DNA of 64,000 nucleotides from Streptomyces phaeolivaceus (lineage in GTDB: Bacteria > Actinomycetota > Actinomycetes > Streptomycetales > Streptomycetaceae). The notes beneath the pieces were generated by a model, which was not told where the DNA came from, did not search any database, and saw only the letters and a list, made by a program, of their open reading frames with translations. Both the position numbers and the translations under genes were made by a program. Positions 44,290 to 52,453 of this stretch are shown piece by piece (position 1 is the stretch's first letter; every line of letters begins with the position of its first letter). The DNA is taken from the NCBI RefSeq assembly GCF_009184865.1, contig NZ_CP045096.1, forward strand, positions 5,518,001 to 5,582,000. The letters are read 5' to 3'.

Positions 44290-45600
44290 ATGGCACGGTC
44301 TCCCTCCTCTCCCGCCTTCTGGCGCAGCCCGCTGCGCGGCCCCTGGTTCACCTCCCTCCTCGGCGTGGCGCTGCTCGCCGGGATCACGGTGCTCTTCGTG
44401 ACGGGGCTGCTGTCGTACGCCGCCTACAACCCGAACCTGTCACCGGTGAACGACAAGACCGGGGACAAGGGGATCCTCGGCTTCTACCTCTTCGCCTGGC
44501 CGACACATCCGCACTGGCTGTACCGGCTCACCCAGGGCGTCCACGTCACGCTCGGGATCGCCCTGGTCCCCGTGGTGCTGGCCAAGCTGTGGTCGGTGGT
44601 GCCGAGGTTGTTCCAGCTGCCCCCGGCGCGCTCGCTTACCCACGCCCTGGAGCGGATCTCGCTGCTCCTGCTGGTCGGCGGTGTGCTGTTCGAGTTCGTG
44701 ACGGGTCTGCTGAACATCCAGCTCGACTACGTCTTCCCCGGCTCCTTCTACCCGCTGCACTTCTATGGGGCGTGGGTGTTCTTCGCGGCGTTCGGGGTCC
44801 ATGTGGTGCTGCGGGCGCCTACGGCCGTCCGCAACCTGCGCCGGATGCGGGGGAGCGGGGAGGGGGAGCGGGGCGAGGACGCGGAAGCGGGCTCGCGGCC
44901 GGCGGCCACGGAAGCCGTTCCGCCACCGGTGTCCGCAGCGGAACCCTCGCTCGTCGCGCCCGACCCCGCCGAGCCCACCGTGTCGCGGCGCGGTGCCGTA
45001 TGGCTGGTCGGGGGCGGCTCGCTGCTGCTCCTCGCCACGAGCGCGGGGCAGAACTTCGACGGGCCGCTGCGGCGCACCGCCCTGCTGGCCCCGCACGGCG
45101 GTGCCGAACCGGGCAGCGGCCCGGGCGGCTTCCAGATCAACAAGACCGCCGCGTCCCGGGGGATCGACCCGGCGGAGACGAGCGAGGACGCGTGGCGGCT
45201 GACCGTCACCGGGCCGTCAGGGACCGTCCGGCTGAGCCGGGCCCAGCTGCTGGAACTGCCGCTGCACAGCGCGGCGCTGCCGATCGCGTGTGTCGAGGGC
45301 TGGTCGACCTCCGACCAGTGGTGGCGGGGCGTACGGCTGCGCGACCTCGCCGCGCTCGTCGGGTACGAGCCGACCTCGGCGCCCGACGTCCTGGTGGAAT
45401 CCCTGCAGCGGCGCGGCGCGTTCCGCCGGGCCGCGCTGCGCGAGAACCAGGTACGCGACGAGCGTTCCCTGCTCGCCCTGGACGTCAACGGCGAGCCACT
45501 GACCCCCGACCACGGCCACCCGGCGCGGATCATCGTGCCCGCCGCGCCCGGTGTGCTCAATACCAAGTGGGTGGCCCGGATGACGTTCGGAGACCTGTGA
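44290..45600 (+). CDS. SUOX-type molybdopterin oxidoreductase fused to cytochrome b-like membrane domain
   Basis: 436 aa. The N-terminal 185 residues carry four membrane helices with histidines (THPHWLYRLTQGVHVTLGIA, GVHVVLR) like a b-type haem module. After a Pro/Ala linker and a fifth helix (about 237-252) comes the sulfite-oxidase fold (about 280-436), with the molybdenum-ligand cysteine in LPIACVEGWSTSDQWWRG. It probably oxidises a small substrate outside the membrane and passes electrons inward; the substrate is unknown. No ribosome site; a leaderless start is likely. Confidence 0.88.
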   Translation: MARSPSSPAFWRSPLRGPWFTSLLGVALLAGITVLFVTGLLSYAAYNPNLSPVNDKTGDKGILGFYLFAWPTHPHWLYRLTQGVHVTLGIALVPVVLAKLWSVVPRLFQLPPARSLTHALERISLLLLVGGVLFEFVTGLLNIQLDYVFPGSFYPLHFYGAWVFFAAFGVHVVLRAPTAVRNLRRMRGSGEGERGEDAEAGSRPAATEAVPPPVSAAEPSLVAPDPAEPTVSRRGAVWLVGGGSLLLLATSAGQNFDGPLRRTALLAPHGGAEPGSGPGGFQINKTAASRGIDPAETSEDAWRLTVTGPSGTVRLSRAQLLELPLHSAALPIACVEGWSTSDQWWRGVRLRDLAALVGYEPTSAPDVLVESLQRRGAFRRAALRENQVRDERSLLALDVNGEPLTPDHGHPARIIVPAAPGVLNTKWVARMTFGDL

Positions 45601-46094
45601 TGAGAGCACCTGGGACGACAAGGCTTCGAGCGCGGGTCGGCAGTCCGTTCCCACTGCTGCTCCTGGCCTGCTCGTTCGCGCTGGCCGGATACGCGGGTGT
45701 GCGGCTGCTCTCCGACGACTGGTTCGCGGTCGCGCTGTGGTTCGTGGGCGCGGCGGTGGTGCACGACCTCGTGCTGCTGCCGCTGTACGCGACCGCCGAC
45801 CGGGCGTTCGTCCGGACGTCGGGCAGGGTCGGTCACCGTGAGGCGGTGGCGTACGTCCGCGTGCCCGCCGTCCTGTCCGGGCTGCTGCTGTTGGTGTGGT
45901 TCCCGCTGATCAGCGGCCGGGTGGCGGACCGTTACGAGTCCGCCACCGGGCTCTCGGCGGACGGCTTCGCCGCCCGCTGGTGGCTGATCACAGCCGTGCT
46001 GTTCGGCGGTTCGGCGCTGTTGCTGGCGCTGCGGGTGCGGCGGCGGGCGCGGCTGCGCAACGCGACGAAAGAGCGCCCGCCCGCCGTCCACTGA
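45600..46094 (+). CDS. Small polytopic membrane protein, SUOX partner
   Basis: 164 aa with four hydrophobic segments (about 18-36, 42-62, 88-106, 124-145) and a basic tail. Its ATG overlaps the SUOX stop (TGATG), so it is co-translated and may anchor or transfer electrons for that enzyme. The last 160 nt overlap the converging methyltransferase reading frame. Confidence 0.72.
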   Translation: MRAPGTTRLRARVGSPFPLLLLACSFALAGYAGVRLLSDDWFAVALWFVGAAVVHDLVLLPLYATADRAFVRTSGRVGHREAVAYVRVPAVLSGLLLLVWFPLISGRVADRYESATGLSADGFAARWWLITAVLFGGSALLLALRVRRRARLRNATKERPPAVH

Positions 46095-46837
46095 TCGACG
46101 GCACGCCAGCCGAGCCGGCGGGCGTGCCGCAACAGCGCCGGAGTACCGAGCCGGGCCCAAGGGAACACGCCCTCGTCCCCGCCTCCGGCCTCGGCGCCGC
46201 ACACGAGGCGGACCTCGACACGCTCGTCCACGTCCACGGGGACGGTCTCGGCGATCAGGAGGCCGCCGGGACACAGCAGTTCGCCGACTCGGGCGAGGAG
46301 GGCGTGTGGGGCGCCGCCGATGCCGAGGTTGCCGTCGAGGAGCAGGACGCTGTTCCAGCGGCCCTCGCCGGGCAGCGGTTCGAACACGGACCGCCGCAGC
46401 GCCTGGCCGCCGAGCCGCAGGGTGTGGGAGACGGCGGCCCGGCTGACGTCGACACCGAGCACCGGCCGCCCCCGGGCGGCGAGTTCCGCGACCAGCCGCC
46501 CCGGCCCGCACCCCACGTCGAGGACGGCGCCCTCGCACCTCCCCAGGGCCTCCAGATCGACGGCGTCGGCGCTGGCACACCAGCGCTCCACCTCCAGCGG
46601 CAGCAACCAGCCGTCGTCGCGGCGCAGATAGAGCGGACCGCGCCCAGTACGCAGGGCGTCGGCGTACGGATCACCGGACCAGGTTCGCCGCACGGGGCTG
46701 TGCAGCGTGCCGCTCGTCGGCCGGTCCTCTGCCACAGGCCCGTTCATCGGCCGGCTTCCTGTACTGGACCGTCCATCGGCAGGCCCCTTTCCCCGTGCGT
46801 ACCTCACCGGCGCGGTCCTCTCTCCCGTTCCGCTCAT
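45932..46837 (-). CDS. Class I SAM-dependent methyltransferase
   Basis: 301 aa from an ATG overlapping the upstream stop (ATGA); an ATG at 46747 is an alternative. SAM-binding motif I is AVLDVGCGPGRLVAELAARG, followed by VLGVDVSRAAV and LLLDGNLGIGG. After GRSFVALRS, where relatives end, the frame runs on for about 45 residues antisense to the membrane gene at 45600-46094, probably because a stop codon was lost. It ends a three-gene operon with DUF2064 and GT2 genes. Confidence 0.8.
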   Translation of the reverse strand: MSGTGERTAPVRYARGKGPADGRSSTGSRPMNGPVAEDRPTSGTLHSPVRRTWSGDPYADALRTGRGPLYLRRDDGWLLPLEVERWCASADAVDLEALGRCEGAVLDVGCGPGRLVAELAARGRPVLGVDVSRAAVSHTLRLGGQALRRSVFEPLPGEGRWNSVLLLDGNLGIGGAPHALLARVGELLCPGGLLIAETVPVDVDERVEVRLVCGAEAGGGDEGVFPWARLGTPALLRHARRLGWRAVDQWTAGGRSFVALRSRARRRTRSASNSAEPPNSTAVISHQRAAKPSAESPVADS

Positions 46838-47451
46838 CGGCCACTGACCGCTCGCAGCCGTGCCAGTTCCGCCGCGAACCGGGTCTGGGGCGCGAGCGCG
46901 GCGACGGCCTCGGCGTCGGCGGCGGTGTCGACGTCCCTCAGACGGGGCAGGTCGCGGACCCGCAGTCCGGCGGCCACCAACCGGGCGCGCTGGACGGCTC
47001 CGGTGACGGGCGTCGACATCGGCACTCCGCGCAGCAGCGCCGGGTCCGGCTCGGCGAGTCCGAGGGCCCAGAAGCCGCCGTCCTCGGCCGGACCGAAGCA
47101 CGCGTCCCACTCCGTGAGGTCCACGGTCAGCAGCTCGGGGGTCACCTGCGGGGTGTCCATGCCGATGAGCAGGGTCGGCCCGTCGCATCCGGCGAAGGCG
47201 GCGGCCAGCCGCTCGTCGAGGCCGCCCGCAACCTGCGGTACGACATCGAAGCCGGGCGGCAGCCAGGGGCCGGGCCGGCCGTCCAGCACGAGGACGCGCC
47301 GGAGGGCAGGCGTCGCGGCCACCGTCCGCAGGGTGTCCGCGAGAGCCGCTTCGGCGAGCGCCGCCGCCCCCGCCGGGGTGAAGGGCGGGGTGAGCCGGGT
47401 CTTCACCCGGCCCGGCCTCGGCTCCTTGGCGATGACGAGGAGCGTGGTCAT
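46834..47451 (-). CDS. DUF2064/TIGR04282 family transferase
   Basis: 205 aa. The start TTLLVIAKEPRPGRVKTRLT is the signature of this nucleotidyl/glycosyltransferase-fold family. GPTLLIGMDTPQVTPELL holds the D-x-D-like motif, and ACFGPAEDGGFWALGL matches the conserved GPA.DGG.Y block. Relatives cluster with GT2 and methyltransferase genes in (arseno)sugar-type pathways. It overlaps both neighbours by 4 nt. Confidence 0.85.
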   Translation of the reverse strand: MTTLLVIAKEPRPGRVKTRLTPPFTPAGAAALAEAALADTLRTVAATPALRRVLVLDGRPGPWLPPGFDVVPQVAGGLDERLAAAFAGCDGPTLLIGMDTPQVTPELLTVDLTEWDACFGPAEDGGFWALGLAEPDPALLRGVPMSTPVTGAVQRARLVAAGLRVRDLPRLRDVDTAADAEAVAALAPQTRFAAELARLRAVSGR

Positions 47452-48188
47452 CGACGTACCCCTCCCGCCGTGTCGTCCTGCCGTGCCGCTGGTTCGTGCA
47501 GGACGCGGCTCATGTCCCGCACCGCCTGCCAGGTGCCCCGCCAGGTGCCGGTGACCTTGGAGGCGCCGGTGCGCGGCAGATACGGCACGTCGTGCTCCGT
47601 GATGCGCCAGCCCGCGTCGGCCGCGCGCACCACCATCTGCAACGGATAGCCGCTGCGTCGGTCGGTCAGCCCGAGGGCGAGCAGCGACTCACGGCGGGCC
47701 GCCCGCAGCGGGCCGAGGTCGTGCAGGCTCAGGCCCGTGCGGCGGCGCAGCATGCGGGCCAGCGCGAGATTGCCGGCCCTGGCGTGCGCGGGCCACGCGC
47801 CCCGCCCCTGCGGGCGGCGCCTGCCGAGCACCAGATCGGCTCGCCCGTCCGTCACTTCGCCGACGAAGGGGACGAGGAGCGAGGGATCGAGTGAGGCGTC
47901 GCAGTCGCAGAAGCACACGACGTCGGCCGTGGCGGCTGTCAGTCCCGCGTGGCAGGCGGCGCCGAAGCCGCGGCGCTGTTCGTGGACCACGGTCGCGCCC
48001 AGTGCGCGGGCGATGCCGGCCGAGCCGTCGGTGGAACCGTTGTCCACGACCAGGGCACGCCAGTCGGCCGGGATACGCGCCAGAACCCAGGGCAGGGCGT
48101 CGGCCTCGTTCAGGCAGGGGAGCACGACGTCGACGGAGGGGCGGGGACGCACCGCATCGATGTCCAATGGTGGAGGAGAGGTCGTCAC
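47448..48188 (-). CDS. Family 2 glycosyltransferase
   Basis: 246 aa from the GTG at 48188. An upstream in-frame GTG at 48197 lies inside the predicted -10 hexamer (TAGGGT, 48201-48196), so the later start fits the leaderless promoter shared by this regulon. GT2 features: VDVVLPCLNEADALPWVLAR, VVDNGSTDGSAGIARALGA, and CFCDCDASLDPSLL with the D-x-D. It likely transfers a sugar to a polyprenol or small acceptor, in a pathway with the DUF2064 and methyltransferase genes. Confidence 0.85.
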   Translation of the reverse strand: MTTSPPPLDIDAVRPRPSVDVVLPCLNEADALPWVLARIPADWRALVVDNGSTDGSAGIARALGATVVHEQRRGFGAACHAGLTAATADVVCFCDCDASLDPSLLVPFVGEVTDGRADLVLGRRRPQGRGAWPAHARAGNLALARMLRRRTGLSLHDLGPLRAARRESLLALGLTDRRSGYPLQMVVRAADAGWRITEHDVPYLPRTGASKVTGTWRGTWQAVRDMSRVLHEPAARQDDTAGGVRR

Positions 48189-48235
48189 GGCTTTCACCCT
48201 ACGAGGATGAAGTTCGCGAATCGGTCAGAGTGTCC

Positions 48236-48251
48236 TTACGGAACGTGGACG
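48236..48251 (-). promoter_or_regulatory. Direct-repeat operator site 2 (CGTCC-N6-CGTAA), GT2 promoter
   Basis: On the minus strand CGTCC (48251-48247) and CGTAA (48240-48236) are 11 bp apart. The -10-like TAGGGT begins 34 nt downstream. The site lies between the divergent GT2 operon and the response-regulator gene (start 48314) and could serve both. Confidence 0.6.
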
Positions 48252-48313
48252 TCAGGAGCAGGGGGTGTCCGCTGGGCGGCGCGGGGGCCGGGCTGGGTGC
48301 GACGCTGGGCCGC

Positions 48314-49141
48314 ATGGAACAGCAGCCACACGAGCCGGGGCGACGGACGGCGGCACGCGTCCTGGTGGTCGACGACGACCCCACGGTCGCCGAGGTCGTC
48401 GCCGGATACCTCGACCGCGCCGGACACACCGTCGACCGTGCGGGGGACGGACCGACCGCACTGGCCCACGCCGCCGAGCACTGGCCGGACCTGGTCGTGC
48501 TGGACCTGATGCTGCCCGGCATGGACGGCCTGGAGGTGTGCCGCCGCATGCGGGCCCACGCCCCCGTACCGGTCATCATGCTCACCGCGCGCGGTGACGA
48601 GGACGACCGCATCCTCGGCCTGGAAGTGGGCGCCGACGACTACGTGACCAAGCCCTTCAGCCCCCGCGAACTGGTCCTGCGCGTCGAGTCCGTACTACGC
48701 CGCGCTCGGCCCGCGTCCGGAGCGGCCCCTCTGGCCCCGCTGCGCTCTGCGGGCCTGACCGTGGACCCGGCCGCTCGCCGCGCCACCAAGGACGGAGTCG
48801 AACTCGCCCTGACCCTGCGCGAGTTCGACCTTCTCGCTTTCTTCCTGCGCAACCCCGGCCGTGCCCACAGCCGCGAGGACCTGATGCGCGAGGTGTGGGG
48901 CTGGGACTTCGGCGACCTGTCCACGGTCACCGTTCACGTGCGCCGACTGCGCGGCAAGGTCGAGGACGACCCGGCGCAGCCTTGCCTGATCCAGACGGTC
49001 TGGGGAGTCGGCTACCGCTTCGACGCCCGAGCCACCTCGACCGACGGCGGCCGCACCGGCATCCAGGCCGACGGCGGCCTCACCCCAACCCCGGTCGTCG
49101 GGGACGAACCGCCCGCCCACCGCCGGAACGGGGAGGCGTGA
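48314..49141 (+). CDS. OmpR-family response regulator
   Basis: 275 aa from the ATG at 48314. The receiver domain (16-130) has VLVVDDDPT, the phosphoacceptor in VVLDLMLPGMDGLEV, and VTKPFSPREL. A winged-helix DNA-binding domain (about 145-245) ends with TVHVRRLRGKVEDDP and TVWGVGYRFD. The C-terminal 28 residues are disordered-looking. The sensor kinase follows with 2-nt spacing. OmpR-type winged helices bind direct repeats with 10-11 bp periodicity, as seen at the four CGTMA-N6-CGTMA sites nearby. Confidence 0.92.
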   Translation: MEQQPHEPGRRTAARVLVVDDDPTVAEVVAGYLDRAGHTVDRAGDGPTALAHAAEHWPDLVVLDLMLPGMDGLEVCRRMRAHAPVPVIMLTARGDEDDRILGLEVGADDYVTKPFSPRELVLRVESVLRRARPASGAAPLAPLRSAGLTVDPAARRATKDGVELALTLREFDLLAFFLRNPGRAHSREDLMREVWGWDFGDLSTVTVHVRRLRGKVEDDPAQPCLIQTVWGVGYRFDARATSTDGGRTGIQADGGLTPTPVVGDEPPAHRRNGEA

Positions 49142-49143
49142 GT

Positions 49144-50256
49144 ATGCGTGACACCTTGCTCATCGCCCTGTTCGCGTTGGTCGGCGCCGTTGCGGCCGGT
49201 CTGTTGGGCGCGGTGGCGCTGTGGCTGCTGCGACGCCGCTCGCTCATCGCGTCTCTCACCGTGGTGGCCGCCGTCGCGGTGACCGCGATGCTCGCCGGCA
49301 CCCTGGCGGTGGCGTGGGCGATGTTCCTCTCCTCGCATGACCTGTGGGTCGTCACCACGGTCGTCGCGATGGCGGCGGTCGTCTCGCTGGCCACCGCGCT
49401 GCTGCTCGGCCGCTGGGTCGTCGCCCGCAGCCGCGCCCTCCAGCTCGCCGCCCGCTCCTTCGGCGACGGCGGCTCCTTCACCGCGCCCGCCGGCCCTGCC
49501 ACCGCGGAACTCGCCTCCTTGAGCGCCGAGTTGGCGGCGACGAGCGCGAAGCTCGCCGAGTCCCGACAGCGGGAGCGCGCCCTGGAATCCTCGCGGCGCG
49601 AACTCGTCGCCTGGATCTCCCACGACCTGCGCACCCCGCTCGCCGGGTTGCGCGCGATGGCCGAGGCTCTGGAGGACGGCGTCGCCGCCGATCCCGCCCG
49701 CTATCTCACCCAGATCCGCACGGAGGTCGAACGCCTCAACGGCATGGTCGGCGACCTCTTCGAACTCTCCCGCATCCACGCCGGAGCCCTCGCCCTCACC
49801 CCGTCCCGGATGTCCGTCTACGACCTGGTCGGCGACGCCCTCGCCGGGGTGTACCCGCTGGCTCACGAGCACGGGGTGCGTCTCGTCGGCGAGCGCGTCG
49901 AGCCCCTGCCCGTGGAGGTGGACGGCAGGGAGATGAGCAGGGTTCTCGGCAACCTCCTGGTCAACGCGATCCGCCGGACCCCCGCCGACGGCACCGTCAT
50001 GGTGGCCGCCGAGCGGTCTCCCGACGGCGTGGTGGTGTCCGTGTCGGACGGCTGCGGAGGCATCCCCGAGGAGGACCTGCCCCGCGTCTTCGACACCGGC
50101 TGGCGCGGCACCCACGCCCGTACGCCCCCGGCGGGCGCGGGGCTCGGCCTCGCCATCGTGCGCGGGATCGTCGAGGCCCACCAGGGTCGCACCACGGTCC
50201 GCAACATCCCCGGCGGCTGCCGATTCGAGGTGGTGCTGCCCGCGGCCGCTTCTTGA
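49144..50256 (+). CDS. Sensor histidine kinase
   Basis: 370 aa from the ATG at 49144 with GGGGAGG at 7 nt; a GTG at 49138 is less likely. Three membrane helices (about 4-28, 36-62, 68-90) have only short loops, so there is little extracytoplasmic sensing domain. A HAMP-like linker is followed by the H-box VAWISHDLRTPLAGLRAMAE, N-box LGNLLVNAIRRTP and G-boxes DGCGGIPEEDLPRVFD and GAGLGLAIVRGIV. It is the cognate kinase of the preceding regulator. Confidence 0.92.
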   Translation: MRDTLLIALFALVGAVAAGLLGAVALWLLRRRSLIASLTVVAAVAVTAMLAGTLAVAWAMFLSSHDLWVVTTVVAMAAVVSLATALLLGRWVVARSRALQLAARSFGDGGSFTAPAGPATAELASLSAELAATSAKLAESRQRERALESSRRELVAWISHDLRTPLAGLRAMAEALEDGVAADPARYLTQIRTEVERLNGMVGDLFELSRIHAGALALTPSRMSVYDLVGDALAGVYPLAHEHGVRLVGERVEPLPVEVDGREMSRVLGNLLVNAIRRTPADGTVMVAAERSPDGVVVSVSDGCGGIPEEDLPRVFDTGWRGTHARTPPAGAGLGLAIVRGIVEAHQGRTTVRNIPGGCRFEVVLPAAAS

Positions 50257-50333
50257 ACACGGACAGCACCACCGGTACCTGAGGGCGCGCGGACGCGCTG
50301 TCAGCGCCGGCCCACGCGCCCCAACACCCCGGC

Positions 50334-51335
50334 CTACGCGTCCCGCATTCCGGCCTGAGCGAACTCCCGCATGCCCTCCGTGAACCCGACCTCCGGCTTC
50401 CACCCCAGCTCCGAGCGCAGCCGCGACGAGTCCGCGGTGATGTGCCGTACGTCCCCGAGCCGGTACTCCCCGGTCACGACGGGCTCCGGACCGCCGTACG
50501 CGTCGGCCAGCGCCGCCGCCATCTCCCCGACCGTGCGCGGCTCACCGCTGCCGGTGTTGTACGCCGTGAGCGCCCCGGCCCGCACATCGGCCTTCAGAGC
50601 CATGACGTTGGCGCCGGCGACGTCCCGGACGTGCACGAAGTCCCGCCGTTGCCGACCGTCCTCGAACACCCGGGGAGCCCGGCCGTGCGCCAGGGCCGAG
50701 CGGAAGAAGGAGGCCACCCCGGCGTAGGGGGTGTCGCGGGGCATCCGGGGCCCGTAGACGTTGTGGTAGCGCAACGACACCGCCGTACCGCCCGTCGTCC
50801 GCGCCCACGCCGCCGCGAGATGCTCCTGGGCGAGCTTGGTCGTGGCGTACACGTTGCGCGGGTCGACCGGCGCGTCCTCCCCCACCAGCCCCGGTGCCAA
50901 CGGGTCTGCGCACACCGGGCACAGCGGTTCGAAGCGGCCCGCCGCGAGATCGTCGAGCGAGCGGGGCCCGGGCCGCACCACACCGTGCCGCCCGCACTCG
51001 TATCGTCCCTCCCCGTACACGACCATCGACCCCGCCAGCACCAGCCGCCGCACCCCCGCGTCGGCCATGGCGGCCAGCAGCACCGCCGTACCCAGGTCGT
51101 TGCGGGAGACGTACTCTGGCGCGTCCGCGAAGCCGGTCCCCAGGCCCACCATCGCGGCCTGATGGCACACGGCGTCCACCCCGTCCAACGCCGCATCGAC
51201 CGCCCGCCGGTCCCGTACGTCCGAGCCCGCGTCCACGGCCACGTCGAACACGACGGGCTCGTGCCCGCCCTCCGACAGCACATCCACGACATGGGACCCG
51301 ATGAATCCGGCACCGCCGGTGACCAGTACACGCAT
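50334..51335 (-). CDS. NAD-dependent epimerase/dehydratase (extended SDR) with Cys-rich insert
   Basis: 333 aa. The Rossmann start is VLVTGGAGFIGSHVVDVLSE, with catalytic YATTKLAQEH (Y-x-x-x-K) and a nucleotide-sugar binding loop RYHNVYGPRMP. Between about residues 112 and 142 there is an insert with YECGRHGVV and CPVCADP, a possible zinc ribbon. A TAGCGT hexamer 6 nt before the ATG and the absence of a ribosome site suggest a leaderless transcript. It probably makes a nucleotide sugar for the GT2 pathway. Confidence 0.88.
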   Translation of the reverse strand: MRVLVTGGAGFIGSHVVDVLSEGGHEPVVFDVAVDAGSDVRDRRAVDAALDGVDAVCHQAAMVGLGTGFADAPEYVSRNDLGTAVLLAAMADAGVRRLVLAGSMVVYGEGRYECGRHGVVRPGPRSLDDLAAGRFEPLCPVCADPLAPGLVGEDAPVDPRNVYATTKLAQEHLAAAWARTTGGTAVSLRYHNVYGPRMPRDTPYAGVASFFRSALAHGRAPRVFEDGRQRRDFVHVRDVAGANVMALKADVRAGALTAYNTGSGEPRTVGEMAAALADAYGGPEPVVTGEYRLGDVRHITADSSRLRSELGWKPEVGFTEGMREFAQAGMRDA

Positions 51336-51385
51336 ACGGCCACGCTAGGGCGCACCGGACCGGCATCCCGCGCCCACGCCCGGCA

Positions 51386-51401
51386 CGTCACGCTTCCGTA
51401 A
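51386..51401 (+). promoter_or_regulatory. Direct-repeat operator site 3 (CGTCA-N6-CGTAA), epimerase promoter
   Basis: The near end of the site is 38 nt from the TAGCGT hexamer (51347-51342) of the leftward epimerase promoter. Relative to that gene it is inverted compared with sites 1 and 2. Confidence 0.6.
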
Positions 51402-51423
51402 GAGTGTGCGAGACCGAGCCGGA

Positions 51424-51439
51424 CGTAAGGATTTCGTCA
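51424..51439 (+). promoter_or_regulatory. Direct-repeat operator site 4 (CGTAA-N6-CGTCA), DM13 promoter
   Basis: CGTAA at 51424-51428 and CGTCA at 51435-51439. A -10-like TTGAAT starts 34 nt downstream at 51474, giving the same promoter geometry as sites 1 and 2. Confidence 0.6.
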
Positions 51440-51522
51440 TCGGCCGTCCCCACCCGAAGGGCCGCCCTTTGCGTTGAATGGACGGGGACGACGCAGGCTC
51501 ACGGAACGGGAAGAGGGATGAG

Positions 51523-52089
51523 ATGGGGCGCGGGCGGTTGGGGCCTTTGGTCGTAGGGGTGTTGGTGGCTGTGGTCGCGGGGGTGGGCGTGGGCCTGTAC
51601 TGGTTCCAGCCGTGGAAGCTCTGGCAGGACGAGACAGTGACGGAGTCCCTGCCCGCCGTCGCGGAGCCCACCGGAACACCGGACGCGGCCGCCGACACGG
51701 CGTCGTCACCCTCCCCCTCGACACCGGTCTCCGGACCCGTGACGCTGGCGAGTGGTGATCTGATCAGCCACGAGCACACGACCTCGGGCAGCGTGAAGCT
51801 CGTACGGCTGGCCGACGGCGCGCATGTGGTCCGACTGGAGAACCTCGACACCAGCAACGGCCCCGATCTGCGCGTGTGGCTGACTGACGCACCGGTGAAG
51901 GAGGGGCGGGCCGGCTGGCACGTCTTCGACGACGGCGCATACGTCAGCCTCGGCAAGCTCAAGGGCAACAAAGGCAGCCAGAATTACGCCGTGCCCGAGA
52001 ACGTCGACCTGTCCCACTACAGCAGTGTCAGCATCTGGTGCGACCGCTTCGACGTCTCCTTCGGCGCCGCCGAACTGGCCGACGCCTGA
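51523..52089 (+). CDS. DM13 domain membrane-anchored protein
   Basis: 188 aa from the ATG at 51523 (GGAAGAGGGA upstream). A single N-terminal helix (about 7-28) anchors it outside the membrane. A Thr/Pro/Ser linker leads to the DM13 domain (about 75-185) with HEHTTSGSVKLVRLADG, VVRLENLDTSNGPDLRVWL and SSVSIWCDRFDVSFG with the conserved cysteine. DM13 is a predicted redox or haem-linked domain, so it could pair with the SUOX enzyme under the same regulator. Confidence 0.85.
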   Translation: MGRGRLGPLVVGVLVAVVAGVGVGLYWFQPWKLWQDETVTESLPAVAEPTGTPDAAADTASSPSPSTPVSGPVTLASGDLISHEHTTSGSVKLVRLADGAHVVRLENLDTSNGPDLRVWLTDAPVKEGRAGWHVFDDGAYVSLGKLKGNKGSQNYAVPENVDLSHYSSVSIWCDRFDVSFGAAELADA

Positions 52090-52261
52090 CGGCACGGCCG
52101 GGGGCAGCGTGGGGTCACCACTGGGTGATGAGCAGCGCGTCCGGTTCGTGCTGCCGCCAGGCTTGAGTGAGACGAGCGAGGCTCGGTCGATGAAGCCCGG
52201 CAGCCCTCGGGTCTGCGCTTGTGATCGGTCGGCGGCGCCAGCAGACGCATAGGGCGGAGCG

Positions 52262-52394
52262 CGAGGGCAACCGGCCCCAGGTCGATCCGGGCGTCCATGT
52301 CCAGGAAGGTGCCGTACGGGTTGACGTTGGACCAGAACAGCGCGGTCATACCGCGCCAGTCCTCGTCGCTGAGCTTCTTCGCCCATGCCATCAC
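52262..52394 (-). pseudogene. Tn3-family transposase C-terminal remnant
   Basis: AKKLSDEDWRGMTALFWSNV and NPYGTFLDMDARIDL match the extreme C terminus of Tn3-type TnpA. Only about 40 residues survive; upstream sequence no longer resembles the transposase. No 38-bp terminal inverted repeat was identified. The remaining DNA between 52090 and 52261 shows no gene. Confidence 0.65.
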
Positions 52395-52453
52395 CGCCGT
52401 ACGGCGCAGCGACCGCCGGGCGCCCCTGCTTGCTGCCCAAACATCGCGATACC

